The position numbers were made by a program, and so were the translations under genes. DNA of 64,000 nucleotides from Frankia sp. RB7 (GTDB lineage: Bacteria > Pseudomonadota > Alphaproteobacteria > Rhizobiales > Xanthobacteraceae), in contig JAUEPE010000006.1 in the NCBI GenBank assembly GCA_030403585.1, positions 166,370-230,369 on the forward strand, read 5' to 3'. Positions 35,201 to 43,851 of this stretch are shown here, one piece after another. The notes below the pieces were generated by a model. It ran no database searches. It was not told the origin of the DNA and was given only the letters and a program-made list of their open reading frames with translations. Each line of letters opens with the position of its first letter. Positions within the stretch are counted from its first letter, which is position 1.

Positions 35201-35584
35201 TCAGGCCCGCCGCGCGACGAAGTCGATCTCGACACGCGCACCTAGCGCCAGCTTCGCCACTTCGACCGTTGTGCGCGCCGGGAACGGCGCGGCGAAAATG
35301 CCTCCGTAAATTGCGTTCATCGCCGCGAAATCGCTTATGTCCACAAGGAACACGTGTGTCTTGATAACATGTTCGAATCCGAGGCCGGCCGCAGCCAGGA
35401 CGCGACGAAGGTTCTCAAACGCTTGGCGCGTTTCTGCCTCGATGCCGCCTGCGACCATCGCGCCAGTCGCGGGATCTTGCCCGACCTGCCCCGACGCATA
35501 GAGCAGATCGCCAGCCCAAACCCCCTGTGCAAATGGCCCCACGGGCGGCGTGAGATCCGGAGCGGTCACTATCTTCCTGGTCAT
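35201..35584 (-). CDS. RidA/YjgF-family protein (copy 3)
   Basis: 127 residues from the ATG at 35584 with GAGG upstream. This is the classical short RidA: PPVGPFAQGVWAGDLLYASG, QAFENLRRVLAAAG, and the substrate arginine in FPARTTVEVAKL. It is 15 bases upstream of the fumarylacetoacetate-hydrolase-family gene and divergent from the AraC regulator, which may control both units. Confidence 0.92.
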   Translation of the reverse strand: MTRKIVTAPDLTPPVGPFAQGVWAGDLLYASGQVGQDPATGAMVAGGIEAETRQAFENLRRVLAAAGLGFEHVIKTHVFLVDISDFAAMNAIYGGIFAAPFPARTTVEVAKLALGARVEIDFVARRA

Positions 35585-35697
35585 TCTGGGGTTCCTCAGT
35601 CCAAGGGACGGCGCCACGGTCTGCGTCGGAGGTCGCAGCCGGTTTACAGAAAGCAGGAACCGATCTATCGTTCTTGTCGGATATTGACCTCAGGGCC

Positions 35698-36528
35698 ATG
35701 GCTACTTTTCAATTCGAAAGCCCTCTCGACAGAGCGACCTTTCGTAGCTCGCCGATGTTTGGGGGCATCGATTTGATGTCGGCACGATTTGTGCGGCATT
35801 GCTTCGCACCGCATTCGCACGATGAGCTGATGATCGGCGTCATGCACGCTGGCGTGAAGTCGTTTCGATGCGGAAGCGCACGCGCGCATGCAGCGCCGGG
35901 CAACCTCGTGGTGGTTAATCCCGGCGAAATGCATACAGGGGAACGCGAGCGTGGCCGGGAGTTGGCCTACGCTGCGCTTTACGTACCGGCATCCGCCCTT
36001 GCGTCGATGTTGGCGCGCTCGCGCGGCGATGGCTCCATCATCGAGAAGACGGTCGTAGATGATCCAGATCTCTGGCATTGGTTTGACCAGGCACAAGGGC
36101 TTGCCATGGCCGGCCTCGACACGGCCGGTGCCGAAGAGGCGATGATTTGTGGCATTTCGCTGCTGTTTGAGCGCTATGGATCCAGCCAACCGAGCCCAAC
36201 CGAGGCAAGCTGTCCGAAAGCGGTCGATCGTGCCGTTGAATTCCTGCACGCGCGTGCGTGCGACCACATCAATCTCGAGGATGCCTCCAGGGCGTCTGGC
36301 GTCGGCCTGTTTCACCTGATCCGGCTGTTCCAAAAACACCTCGGCTTGACGCCGTACTCCTATCTGACCCAGGTTCGCATTGCGAAGTCGCGGCAGCTCT
36401 TGAAGCTTGGCGAGCCGGTGGCACAAGTGGCGCTGGACGTCGGTTTTGCCGACCAGGCGCACTTCACAAAGCGCTTCAAGCAGTTCACCGGCACGACGCC
36501 GGCACTTTATGCAAGGTCGATGCAATAG
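35698..36528 (+). CDS. AraC-family transcriptional regulator
   Basis: 276 residues from the ATG at 35698; a TTG eight codons earlier is possible. The N-terminal cupin-like sensor has HSHDELMIGV and NPGEMHTGER. The C-terminal double helix-turn-helix reads INLEDASRASGVGLFHLIRL and TPYSYLTQVRIAKSRQLLKL with VALDVGFADQAHFTKRFKQF. It lies divergent from RidA copy 3 and just upstream of an aminotransferase gene on the same strand. Amino-acid-responsive control of these neighbours is likely but inferred. Confidence 0.93.
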   Translation: MATFQFESPLDRATFRSSPMFGGIDLMSARFVRHCFAPHSHDELMIGVMHAGVKSFRCGSARAHAAPGNLVVVNPGEMHTGERERGRELAYAALYVPASALASMLARSRGDGSIIEKTVVDDPDLWHWFDQAQGLAMAGLDTAGAEEAMICGISLLFERYGSSQPSPTEASCPKAVDRAVEFLHARACDHINLEDASRASGVGLFHLIRLFQKHLGLTPYSYLTQVRIAKSRQLLKLGEPVAQVALDVGFADQAHFTKRFKQFTGTTPALYARSMQ

Positions 36529-36657
36529 GAGCGCTGGTCAGAGTCCGAGTTTTGGCACCCCACTGGACCTCCTGCCAGATTGCCGCAGCAACTTTCGACA
36601 AGACGTCGCGTGGTCACGGCCCTCAATAGCTGCGGACCCAATGACCTTGAGGATGAT

Positions 36658-37818
36658 GTGACACACAAGCCAGACTGGCCGGGGCGCTTTCCTCGAAACG
36701 AGATTATTTCACTGCTGGATGTCAATCGACGATACAACCTGGCTGAGAGCACGGCCCAGGATTTGACGTTCGGGGAGATCATGGACCTCGCCGGTGGGCC
36801 CGCTGCGCTAAGCGGCCTCAAGATGGGCTATGGTTCATCCGCGGGACACCCGCGCCTCCGCGCAGCGATCGCGGCGCTGACGGGGGTTCAATCGGCAGAC
36901 GTCATTACCACGCAGGGAACCGCCCTCGGCTTATTCCTGCTGGCGTTCGAAATCTGTCGCCCCGGCGATGAAGCAGTCATTGCGACACCGTGCTTCCCGC
37001 CATCTCGCGACTCGCTGGTCGGCGCGGGCGTGACGTTGCGCGAATGCCGTCTGACTTTTGACCGCGGCTATCAACTGACAGCGGGTGCGCTCGAACCGCT
37101 CCTCAATGAGCGAACGAAACTCGTCAGCCTCGCCAGCCCGCAGAACCCGAGCGGTGTTCGCACGAGGCTTGCTGAAATACGGGCGATCCTGGACCTGATG
37201 CGCGTGAAAGCGCCCGCTGCACGTCTGTTCATCGATGAAACGTACCGCGATGCGACATACGGGGATGATCTTCCTCCTCAGAGCGCTGCTGCGCTCGATG
37301 AATCGATCATAACCGGGGGATCCGTCTCCAAGGCTCACGGCGCGCCGGGGCTCCGCGTTGGATGGCTGACCGTCCGGGATCCCAAGCTTCGGGAACGATT
37401 GACAACCGCGAAGATGAACCTCGTGATCTCTGGGTCTCCGCTCGACGAGACCCTAGCCGCGGCCATCCTCGATCACCGCGAGAAGATCCTGCGTGAGCGT
37501 CGCAGCTTGCTTGCAACGGGGCTTTCGACGGTCGCGACCTGGGTCGCCGATCAAGCTGGCCTTGTCGAGTGGGTGAAGCCGGATAGCGGTGCCCTCTGCT
37601 GCCTTCGATTGAACCCAGCGGCGTTTGATCAGGCAGGAATTGATCGCTTCTGGTCGGCGCTTCCGGATGCGGATCTCCAGATCGGCGACGGCGCCTGGTT
37701 TGGCGAGTCGTCCGCGGTTCTGCGCCTTGGCTTTGGCTATCTCCCCATCGACATTCTCCCGGCCGCGCTGGCCGCGCTGTCGACAACAATTCGGACCGCG
37801 GTCCGACCGCCTCGATAG
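36658..37818 (+). CDS. Fold-type I aminotransferase (class I/II)
   Basis: PLP enzyme of about 386 residues. ITTQGTALGLFLLAFEICRP, LASPQNPSG, the cofactor region LFIDETYRD and the PLP lysine in GGSVSKAHGAPGLRVGWL are intact, with RLGFGYLPIDILP at the C-terminus. The start is uncertain: a GTG at 36658 has GAGG 7 bases upstream, while an ATG at 36580 would add 26 residues. The gene follows the AraC regulator and is convergent with PhzF. Substrate unknown. Confidence 0.85.
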   Translation: MTHKPDWPGRFPRNEIISLLDVNRRYNLAESTAQDLTFGEIMDLAGGPAALSGLKMGYGSSAGHPRLRAAIAALTGVQSADVITTQGTALGLFLLAFEICRPGDEAVIATPCFPPSRDSLVGAGVTLRECRLTFDRGYQLTAGALEPLLNERTKLVSLASPQNPSGVRTRLAEIRAILDLMRVKAPAARLFIDETYRDATYGDDLPPQSAAALDESIITGGSVSKAHGAPGLRVGWLTVRDPKLRERLTTAKMNLVISGSPLDETLAAAILDHREKILRERRSLLATGLSTVATWVADQAGLVEWVKPDSGALCCLRLNPAAFDQAGIDRFWSALPDADLQIGDGAWFGESSAVLRLGFGYLPIDILPAALAALSTTIRTAVRPPR

Positions 37819-37840
37819 TCAACGCACGCGAGCGCCATTT

Positions 37841-38716
37841 CTATACGGTGAGTGAGCCCTCCACACAGGTCACGCATGCCCCCCCAATGCGGACCTTTCC
37901 GTTTGCGTCCACCGTTACCTTCACGCGTCCGGCTCGACCGACGCACTGCCCCTGCGACGCGATATAGGATTGTCCGCTCGGGGCCAGAAGCCCGCGCGCC
38001 CATTGGAACGCAGCGACGCTACCATTGCCGCTTCCGCAGACCGGATCTTCCACCACCCCACATGAGGGCGCGAAAGTACGGACCTCAATCGCAAAATCCC
38101 CCTCCTCGTAAGCACCGAACACGGTCAGGCCTGTGACGCCGAGACGGCGCTCGAACTTTGCCAGCCGTGCCAAATCGGGACGCAGCTTCAATACAGATGC
38201 AGCATCGGCAATTTGCGCCACAATCCATACAGGACCCACGTTTACAATGCCCGGTGCAGATTTCGCAGTCACTGCGCAGCCGAGAATGAGCTCCAACTCA
38301 TCGATATCTGCGTCGCCCAGAGGATCAAGCTTTGCCGACGGTAGCGCGAAGGTCAGTTGCTGGTCGCCACCCTCTTCCTCGTGCGTGACCTCGACGAGGC
38401 CAACTTTGCATTCTTGAATGAACCGCCCGCCCGGCCGGAGTTTCGCGCGTCCGCTCTCTAGGATTGCGTGCGCGCTACCCAGCGTCGGATGTCCAGCGAA
38501 AGGAAGCTCGCTGCCCGGCGTGAAAATCCGCAGGCTGTAGTCTGCATCGGCGGATGTCGCCGGAAGGACAAAGGTCGTTTCGGAAAGATTGGTCCAACTG
38601 GCAATTGCCTGCATTGCGTCCGTGTCGAGATCGTCGGCATCGAGTATCACCGCAACCGGGTTGCCGAGGAGTGGTCGGGAGGTAAAGACATCAACGACTT
38701 TGTAGGATCGCTTCAT
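37841..38716 (-). CDS. PhzF-family isomerase/epimerase
   Basis: 291 residues of the DAP-epimerase-like fold. The PhzF catalytic glutamate is Glu46 in NLSETTFVL; PFAGHPTLGSAHAIL and DPVCGSGNGSVAAF are family hallmarks. Members isomerise or epimerise amino-acid-like substrates such as 2,3-dihydro-3-hydroxyanthranilate; most bacterial copies have no known substrate. No other phenazine gene is present, so an amino-acid isomerase role fits better here. Confidence 0.9.
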   Translation of the reverse strand: MKRSYKVVDVFTSRPLLGNPVAVILDADDLDTDAMQAIASWTNLSETTFVLPATSADADYSLRIFTPGSELPFAGHPTLGSAHAILESGRAKLRPGGRFIQECKVGLVEVTHEEEGGDQQLTFALPSAKLDPLGDADIDELELILGCAVTAKSAPGIVNVGPVWIVAQIADAASVLKLRPDLARLAKFERRLGVTGLTVFGAYEEGDFAIEVRTFAPSCGVVEDPVCGSGNGSVAAFQWARGLLAPSGQSYIASQGQCVGRAGRVKVTVDANGKVRIGGACVTCVEGSLTV

Positions 38717-38784
38717 ATTTAGTTCCGTGGAGTTGCAGGCGGTAATTTCTGTGCATCATAGCAAGCTGCTGGCGCAGTTGAATA

Positions 38785-38805
38785 CGCGCAATCTTGAATT
38801 GCGCG
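38785..38805. promoter_or_regulatory. Palindrome upstream of the PhzF-family gene
   Basis: CGCGCAAT-CTTGA-ATTGCGCG is a perfect 8-bp inverted repeat with a 5-base centre, about 70 bases before the PhzF start and about 37 bases beyond the RidA copy 4 stop. There is no T run, so it is more likely an operator or transcript-end hairpin than a strong terminator. Confidence 0.4.
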
Positions 38806-38841
38806 CCTGCCGGTCCATCTCGGAATACCTTGCCGAAGGAG

Positions 38842-39237
38842 CTAATCTTTGCTCCGTCCCTCCTTGTAGGCGATCATCTCGATTTTCATGTTCTCGTTCT
38901 TTGACGGCAGCGCGGGCACGCCGACACAGCATCGCGCCGGCTTGTGCCCGCCCATCGCCTGCAGATAGACCTCGTTCATCGCGTCGTAGTTGCCGACGTC
39001 GACGAGATAGACATTGACCTTGACCACATCGGCAAACGTCGCATCACACTCCTTGAGAATGTTGGCGAGGTTTTTCATGCATTGCGCCGTCTGCTCGCGA
39101 ATATCCAGCGGGAATTGGCCCGTCTCCGGGTTATAACCGGCCGTTCCCTTGGTGAAGATCCAGGGCCCCACAATCGATGCATGCGAGAATGGCCGATTGT
39201 GCGCGTGAGAATCCACTAAACGTACGTCGCTTGACAT
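38842..39237 (-). CDS. RidA/YjgF-family protein (copy 4)
   Basis: 131 residues. The substrate arginine is in KPARCCVGVPALPSK and the fold closes with MKIEMIAYKEG. The N-terminal part RPFSHASIVGPWIFTKGTAG is RidA-like, and NVYLVDVGNYDAMNEVYLQ matches the central helix. It is 27 bases downstream of an amino-acid ABC permease gene, the last gene of that operon. Confidence 0.9.
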   Translation of the reverse strand: MSSDVRLVDSHAHNRPFSHASIVGPWIFTKGTAGYNPETGQFPLDIREQTAQCMKNLANILKECDATFADVVKVNVYLVDVGNYDAMNEVYLQAMGGHKPARCCVGVPALPSKNENMKIEMIAYKEGRSKD

Positions 39238-39264
39238 GAAAGACCTCCATTTTGTTGTCGAGTG

Positions 39265-39936
39265 TCACTTTCTGAGTCGCATGGTCCTGCGCTCAAGCCA
39301 CCTTATCGTCAGCGTCAGAGGCCAACATATGATGAAATACACCACAGCTACCGCAGTGAAGATCTCCAACGGCCTGAAAGTCGCGGACGACAATTCAGTC
39401 GCCCTGCGCGTGATCTCCGGCACCGACAAGACGGACGCAAGTGACGAGTACTTGATGAGCATAACGAAATTTGACGCCAGCGGTGGGAGGCTGGCCCAAA
39501 ACGCTTGAGGCAGCACGATCCGCGTGAACGTCTGCAGCTTGCTCAATCCGAGCACCTTTGCCGCTTCAACATGACCCTTCGGGACACCTTGAATTCCAGC
39601 GCGATACACCTCGCCGATAAAGGCCGACGAATATATCGAAAGCCCCAAGATTGCGGCGAACATCGCCGGAATATCAATCCCAAATGATATCGGCAGCACA
39701 TAGTAGTACCACAGCAGCTGGATCAGGATCGGGGTGTTGCGAACCAACTCGCCGAAAGTGATGCTGATGGATCTCACCAATCTCCATTTCGAGAGATCGA
39801 GAGACACCAGCACCAGGCCGCCCAGCATCGCCAGAACCAGCGTGGCGGCGGATATGGCCAGTGTGCCCTTGAGGCCCGAAAGCAGGAAGGGCAGATTGGA
39901 CCACACGACGTCCCATCTGAACGTGTACGTGCTCAT
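39265..39936 (-). CDS. Polar amino-acid ABC transporter permease (single-permease system)
   Basis: 223 residues, about five membrane helices. GELVRNTPILIQLLWYYYVL and GEVYRAGIQGVPKGHVEAAK with LSKLQTFTRIVLPQA are diagnostic. No second permease gene is present, so it presumably works as a homodimer with the ATPase at 40790-41551. Confidence 0.92.
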   Translation of the reverse strand: MSTYTFRWDVVWSNLPFLLSGLKGTLAISAATLVLAMLGGLVLVSLDLSKWRLVRSISITFGELVRNTPILIQLLWYYYVLPISFGIDIPAMFAAILGLSIYSSAFIGEVYRAGIQGVPKGHVEAAKVLGLSKLQTFTRIVLPQAFWASLPPLASNFVMLIKYSSLASVLSVPEITRRATELSSATFRPLEIFTAVAVVYFIICWPLTLTIRWLERRTMRLRK

Positions 39937-39962
39937 GTCTCGACTCGCGCCGCACCAGCGGA

Positions 39963-40766
39963 TTATTTGGCGACCATCGGACTAAGATTATGCTTCTCCG
40001 CATACTTCTTGAGCCGGCCATCATTGTGAATCGTTCTCACGAACAGGTTGATGTAGTTCAGCCAAACCTGATCTCCCGGAGCGACCACATACGAATAGGG
40101 CGTAACCGCAAGCGGCTCGGACGGTGCAATCAGCCTCGCCCAGTCGAATTCGCGCTTGATTCTGACGCTGGCCGGATAGTCGCTGATGTAGACATCGGCC
40201 TTGTTGGCCGCCAGTTCACTTAGCATATCGGCTGGCGGCACTACGCTGCGCTGGGTCGCCTTTTTCAGATAGCCCTTCATGATGTCGTCCATGAAGCTTC
40301 CGAGCCCGGTAACAACCCGCACGCCGGGCTGATCAACGTCTTCCCACTTCTCAATCTTGCTGCCATCCTTCACGATGGCATACAGCCCGGACTCAAGATA
40401 TGGGTTGGAAAATTCGACCGCCTGAGCTCGCTTGAGGGTCGCAGCGACGGCAAACATTCCGATATCGCACTTGTCAGCCTGAAGATCAGCAATGAAGGTT
40501 GAGAACTGTGTCTCAACAATTTCGAGCTGAACATTGAGCTCTTTCGCGAGTTCCTTGGAGAGATCGACATCGATCCCTTCAAGCTCTCCGGTCTTCGGAT
40601 TTCGAAACGAGATGGCGTAATAGTTGGGAACCTGGCAGACTCGAAGTTTTCCCTTCTGAGGAATCAAAGTTAACTTCGAGACCTTTTGCTGCGCGTAGAC
40701 CGTTGCCGATCCGAAAATTGCGCAGAAGCCAATCATACCAGCAGCGAGAATAGACAGCGTTCTCAT
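39963..40766 (-). CDS. Polar amino-acid ABC substrate-binding protein
   Basis: 267 residues with signal peptide MRTLSILAAGMIGFCAIFGS ending at VYAQQ. The mature part GKLRVCQVPNYYAISFRNPK then GELEGIDVDLSKELAKEL and CDIGMFAVAATLKRAQAVEF is typical of family 3 receptors. It lies between the ATPase and the permease in one operon. Confidence 0.92.
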   Translation of the reverse strand: MRTLSILAAGMIGFCAIFGSATVYAQQKVSKLTLIPQKGKLRVCQVPNYYAISFRNPKTGELEGIDVDLSKELAKELNVQLEIVETQFSTFIADLQADKCDIGMFAVAATLKRAQAVEFSNPYLESGLYAIVKDGSKIEKWEDVDQPGVRVVTGLGSFMDDIMKGYLKKATQRSVVPPADMLSELAANKADVYISDYPASVRIKREFDWARLIAPSEPLAVTPYSYVVAPGDQVWLNYINLFVRTIHNDGRLKKYAEKHNLSPMVAK

Positions 40767-40789
40767 TTTGTGTGCCCCTCGTTCGTCGA

Positions 40790-41551
40790 TCAGAACATCA
40801 TTTCAAGGAATTGCTTGGCTCTCTCCGATTTAGGCGACCTAAAGAATTCCTCGGATCCGCCTTCTTCGACGAGCTTTCCGCCATCGAGAAATGCGACGCG
40901 CGTGCTCACGCCTCTGGCAAATCCCATTTCGTGGGTGACCACCACCATGGTCTGCCCGTCGTCGGCGAGCTTCTTCAAGACGGCGAGAACTTCATGGCGA
41001 AGCTCCGGATCGAGCGCTGACGTCGGCTCATCAAAGAGGATGACTTTAGGGTTCATTGCCAGGGCGCGTGATATGGCCACGCGTTGCTGCTGACCGCCCG
41101 AGAGTTGCGCTGGATACGCGTCGCGTTTCTCCGCAATCCCGACTTTCGCCAGGATGTCGATCGCTGATGCGACAGCGACATCTCTCGGAACTCCGCGAAC
41201 GCGCATGGGCGCTTCGATGACGTTCTGGAGGACGGTCATGTGCGGCCACAGATTGAACTGCTGAAACACCATTCCGATGTCCCGCCTCATCAGCTTGGCA
41301 GCTTGTTGCGAGTGCCGGGCGGACGCCGCGCCCGCGACGGTCGCTCCATTGACACGGATCTCTCCAGATGAGATTTCCTCGAGCAGCGCCAGGCACCTCA
41401 AGAAAGTCGTCTTGCCCGAGCCCGAAGGGCCAATGAGGCTGACGATTTCGCCCTCCGCGACGTCCAGTGAAACGTCGTTGAGCACCGAAAGTGCGCCAAA
41501 GCTCTTCTTGATCTGGCGGGCTTCGAGAATGGTCTTCCTGGATGCTAACAC
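40790..41551 (-). CDS. Polar amino-acid ABC transporter ATP-binding protein
   Basis: 253 residues. Walker [10 protein letters not shown], signature [10 protein letters not shown], Walker [15 protein letters not shown] and switch His in VVTHEMGF are intact. It is first in its operon, 29 bases downstream of a strong inverted repeat (41580-41600). Confidence 0.93.
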   Translation of the reverse strand: MLASRKTILEARQIKKSFGALSVLNDVSLDVAEGEIVSLIGPSGSGKTTFLRCLALLEEISSGEIRVNGATVAGAASARHSQQAAKLMRRDIGMVFQQFNLWPHMTVLQNVIEAPMRVRGVPRDVAVASAIDILAKVGIAEKRDAYPAQLSGGQQQRVAISRALAMNPKVILFDEPTSALDPELRHEVLAVLKKLADDGQTMVVVTHEMGFARGVSTRVAFLDGGKLVEEGGSEEFFRSPKSERAKQFLEMMF

Positions 41552-41579
41552 TATGAAGTTCCGCGCCTTCTGCCGGTAG

Positions 41580-41600
41580 CTCTGATCCGGCGGATTAGAG
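41580..41600. promoter_or_regulatory. Inverted repeat at the start of the amino-acid ABC operon
   Basis: CTCTGATCC-GGC-GGATTAGAG: 9-bp arms with one mismatch and a 3-base centre, 29 bases before the ATPase start codon. The position suggests an operator. The regulator is unknown. Confidence 0.45.
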
Positions 41601-41692
41601 TGGACGCGAGTAGGAGCGGAAAGCGGTAACTTGCGAGCGCGGTGTTGCCCGAATTAGATCACCACGGCGGCGGATCGGAGAGCGGAGCCTCC

Positions 41693-42427
41693 TTACTCGT
41701 CGGAACCTGTGATGGCGAACAATCGACCAAAGCCGCCGGGATTCAGGTCAATACCGTTTGATCGCAACAATTGCCACACCATGCATTGATTGCTGGTCAA
41801 CACCGGAATCCCGCAACGCTGCTCGAGCCGCGAAATGACGGGAGCCGATCTGATAGCGGTGCAACTGATGAAGCATGCATCCGCGCGCGCGCTGATGTTG
41901 CCACCTGCCCACTCGGCTATCGCATCGGGGTTAATCCGGGCCATCTCGGAATTCGTGTTGATTTCGAGGTGGGCACTTCCTTCCACCGCAAAGCCGTTGG
42001 CCTCGAGGAACGATATTTCGCGCTCGTGAACCTCGCTGATGTACGGACTTAGCAACGTTACGCGCTTGGCACCGAGCCTCCTCAACGCTTTGATAATCGC
42101 ATCTGCGGTGGTGAAGCATTTTACATTCGATGCAGTCTCCACCCGCTCGCGAATTTCGCTCGCCAGGTCCGGCGCAAACGTCGAAACCGCCGTACAGTGA
42201 AATACGATGACGTCGACGCCGGCATCGGCAAGAAGACTGGATGCCGGCTCGAGTTGCTCGAGCATCCCCAGGAGCTCCGGCTTCGAGCTGCCGCGCAGCG
42301 CCAACCTGGTCACGAGCGGGGAGACGCCAGCCGGCAGCATGGCGCGAATCTCGGGTTCTGCGATCGGATTGCCCGACGGCATCAAGAGGCCGACACGAAG
42401 GCGGCTCCCGTAGTCAATGTCTGCCAT
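41693..42427 (-). CDS. Maleate isomerase / Asp-Glu racemase-superfamily enzyme with both catalytic cysteines
   Basis: 244 residues from the ATG at 42427. Two cysteine motifs of the cis-trans-isomerase/racemase fold are intact: Cys78 in VIVFHCTAVS and Cys189 in CFISCTAIRS. The N-terminal RVGLLMPSGNPIAEPEIRAM fits the maleate isomerase branch. It is the last gene of the block with an MFS carrier, a sister protein at 43852-44601 lacking these cysteines, and an amidohydrolase. Maleate to fumarate conversion is the best-supported reaction, but hydantoin or amino-acid racemases share the fold. Confidence 0.8.
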   Translation of the reverse strand: MADIDYGSRLRVGLLMPSGNPIAEPEIRAMLPAGVSPLVTRLALRGSSKPELLGMLEQLEPASSLLADAGVDVIVFHCTAVSTFAPDLASEIRERVETASNVKCFTTADAIIKALRRLGAKRVTLLSPYISEVHEREISFLEANGFAVEGSAHLEINTNSEMARINPDAIAEWAGGNISARADACFISCTAIRSAPVISRLEQRCGIPVLTSNQCMVWQLLRSNGIDLNPGGFGRLFAITGSDE

Positions 42428-42486
42428 GCTTATCAACCCTTTGCGTCCCCGTGCCAAGCACAAGGCGACCGCCTTGCTACGCCCCC

Positions 42487-43800
42487 TTATGCTTCCGAAG
42501 CGACACCGGCCCTTTCAGCGGGGACGTCCATTTCATCCGACACGAAAATCGGCGTCCTCGCACCCAACGTGATTACGATTGCACCACCGAGCAGCAACAC
42601 GCCGGCAATCAGGAACGCGCCGGAGAAACCACCGGTCGCCGCGACCACGTAACCCGTTGCGATCGGGGCAGCCGTTCCAAATAGATTTCCCCCCATGATG
42701 AGAAGGCTTGTCGCAACGCCGTTGTAGCGGCCGTCGGACATCAGATCGGCGGTCAGAGCAATGTTCATTGCCATTGCCGTGGCGACGCATGCGAGCGATA
42801 TGCTGATGAGCGCCTCTATGAGCCAGATAGACTCGACGAATGGGGCAGCGAGGATGATCGAAGACAAAAGTAGCATCGTCGCAATCAATTTTCGCCGGTC
42901 GCTGTTGCTGGCTTCAGCCCCTTTCAACAATCGATCGCTCAACCAGCCCAGGCCGAGGCCAAGCAATGCGGCCGTGCCGTAAGGGATCGCGGAGAACAGA
43001 CTGGACTTCAGGACATCCATGCCGCGCGATGCCACCAGATAGCTCGGCAACCAGGTCATGAACAGATAAAGTGTGTATCCCGCACATCCTTGGGTCAGGG
43101 CAAGCGACCACATCGTGGGACTACGCAAGAGCCCCTTCAGCGCGGCGATCTGACCCAGCTTCGCGGTTGCACTCGATGCGACCTCGCCGCGGCTTTTGCG
43201 AATGAAGTCGCGCTCCGCGGCACCCAGCCAGGCCGCATCTTCCGGCCGACGATACAGCAGATACCAAATCACGGCGAGAACAAGTCCAGCCACGCCAGTG
43301 ATATAGAACGACTCGCGCCATCCGAATTCGACGATCAGTGAGCCCACCACGACGGAACCGAAGCAAAGACCTGCATGTGCTCCGCAGTTGAGAAACGCCG
43401 CGGCAAGGCCGCGCTCGCTTGCAGGTGCCCATTCTCGAATGATCTTGCCGCCGGAGGGATAGCTTGCGGACTCGCCTATGCCGAGAACAAGACGCGACGC
43501 AACAAGCGATGAATAGGTTGCCGCCAGACCGGTCCAGATCCCGGCCAGTGACCAGATGCCGAGCGTCGTGTAGGTGACTGCACGACCTCCGAACCGGTCC
43601 GCGAGCATCCCCATGGGAATCAGGCAAAGCAGATAGGTCCACAGGAAGGCCGAGAAGATATAACCCATGTCGATCGGCGACAGACCGTAGCTTTCCGCCA
43701 GCGGCTTGGCGGCAACGGAAAGATTGACTCGGTCGAGGTAGTTGATGAACATCAACACGAAGAGACCGCTGTACACGAAGTATCGCTTCTTGACGCCCAT
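42487..43800 (-). CDS. MFS transporter, anion:cation symporter (ACS)-like
   Basis: 437 residues with about twelve membrane segments. FINYLDRVNLSVAAKPLAES, then MGYIFSAFLWTYLLCLIP and MLADRFGGR, are typical of ACS-family organic-anion carriers (phthalate, 4-hydroxyphenylacetate, glucarate type). Surrounded by maleate-isomerase-like and maleamate-hydrolase-like genes, it probably brings in a carboxylate, perhaps a pyridine or dicarboxylic acid. The substrate is inferred. Confidence 0.9.
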   Translation of the reverse strand: MGVKKRYFVYSGLFVLMFINYLDRVNLSVAAKPLAESYGLSPIDMGYIFSAFLWTYLLCLIPMGMLADRFGGRAVTYTTLGIWSLAGIWTGLAATYSSLVASRLVLGIGESASYPSGGKIIREWAPASERGLAAAFLNCGAHAGLCFGSVVVGSLIVEFGWRESFYITGVAGLVLAVIWYLLYRRPEDAAWLGAAERDFIRKSRGEVASSATAKLGQIAALKGLLRSPTMWSLALTQGCAGYTLYLFMTWLPSYLVASRGMDVLKSSLFSAIPYGTAALLGLGLGWLSDRLLKGAEASNSDRRKLIATMLLLSSIILAAPFVESIWLIEALISISLACVATAMAMNIALTADLMSDGRYNGVATSLLIMGGNLFGTAAPIATGYVVAATGGFSGAFLIAGVLLLGGAIVITLGARTPIFVSDEMDVPAERAGVASEA

Positions 43801-43851
43801 CTTGGCCCTACCCCCAATTATTGATCGTGAGAAATCTACAAGATTGGATCG

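Noticed and set aside
39236..39508. Plus-strand frame of 90 codons opposite the RidA/permease genes
   Set aside because: Antisense to the permease 3' end, no family and no ribosome site.
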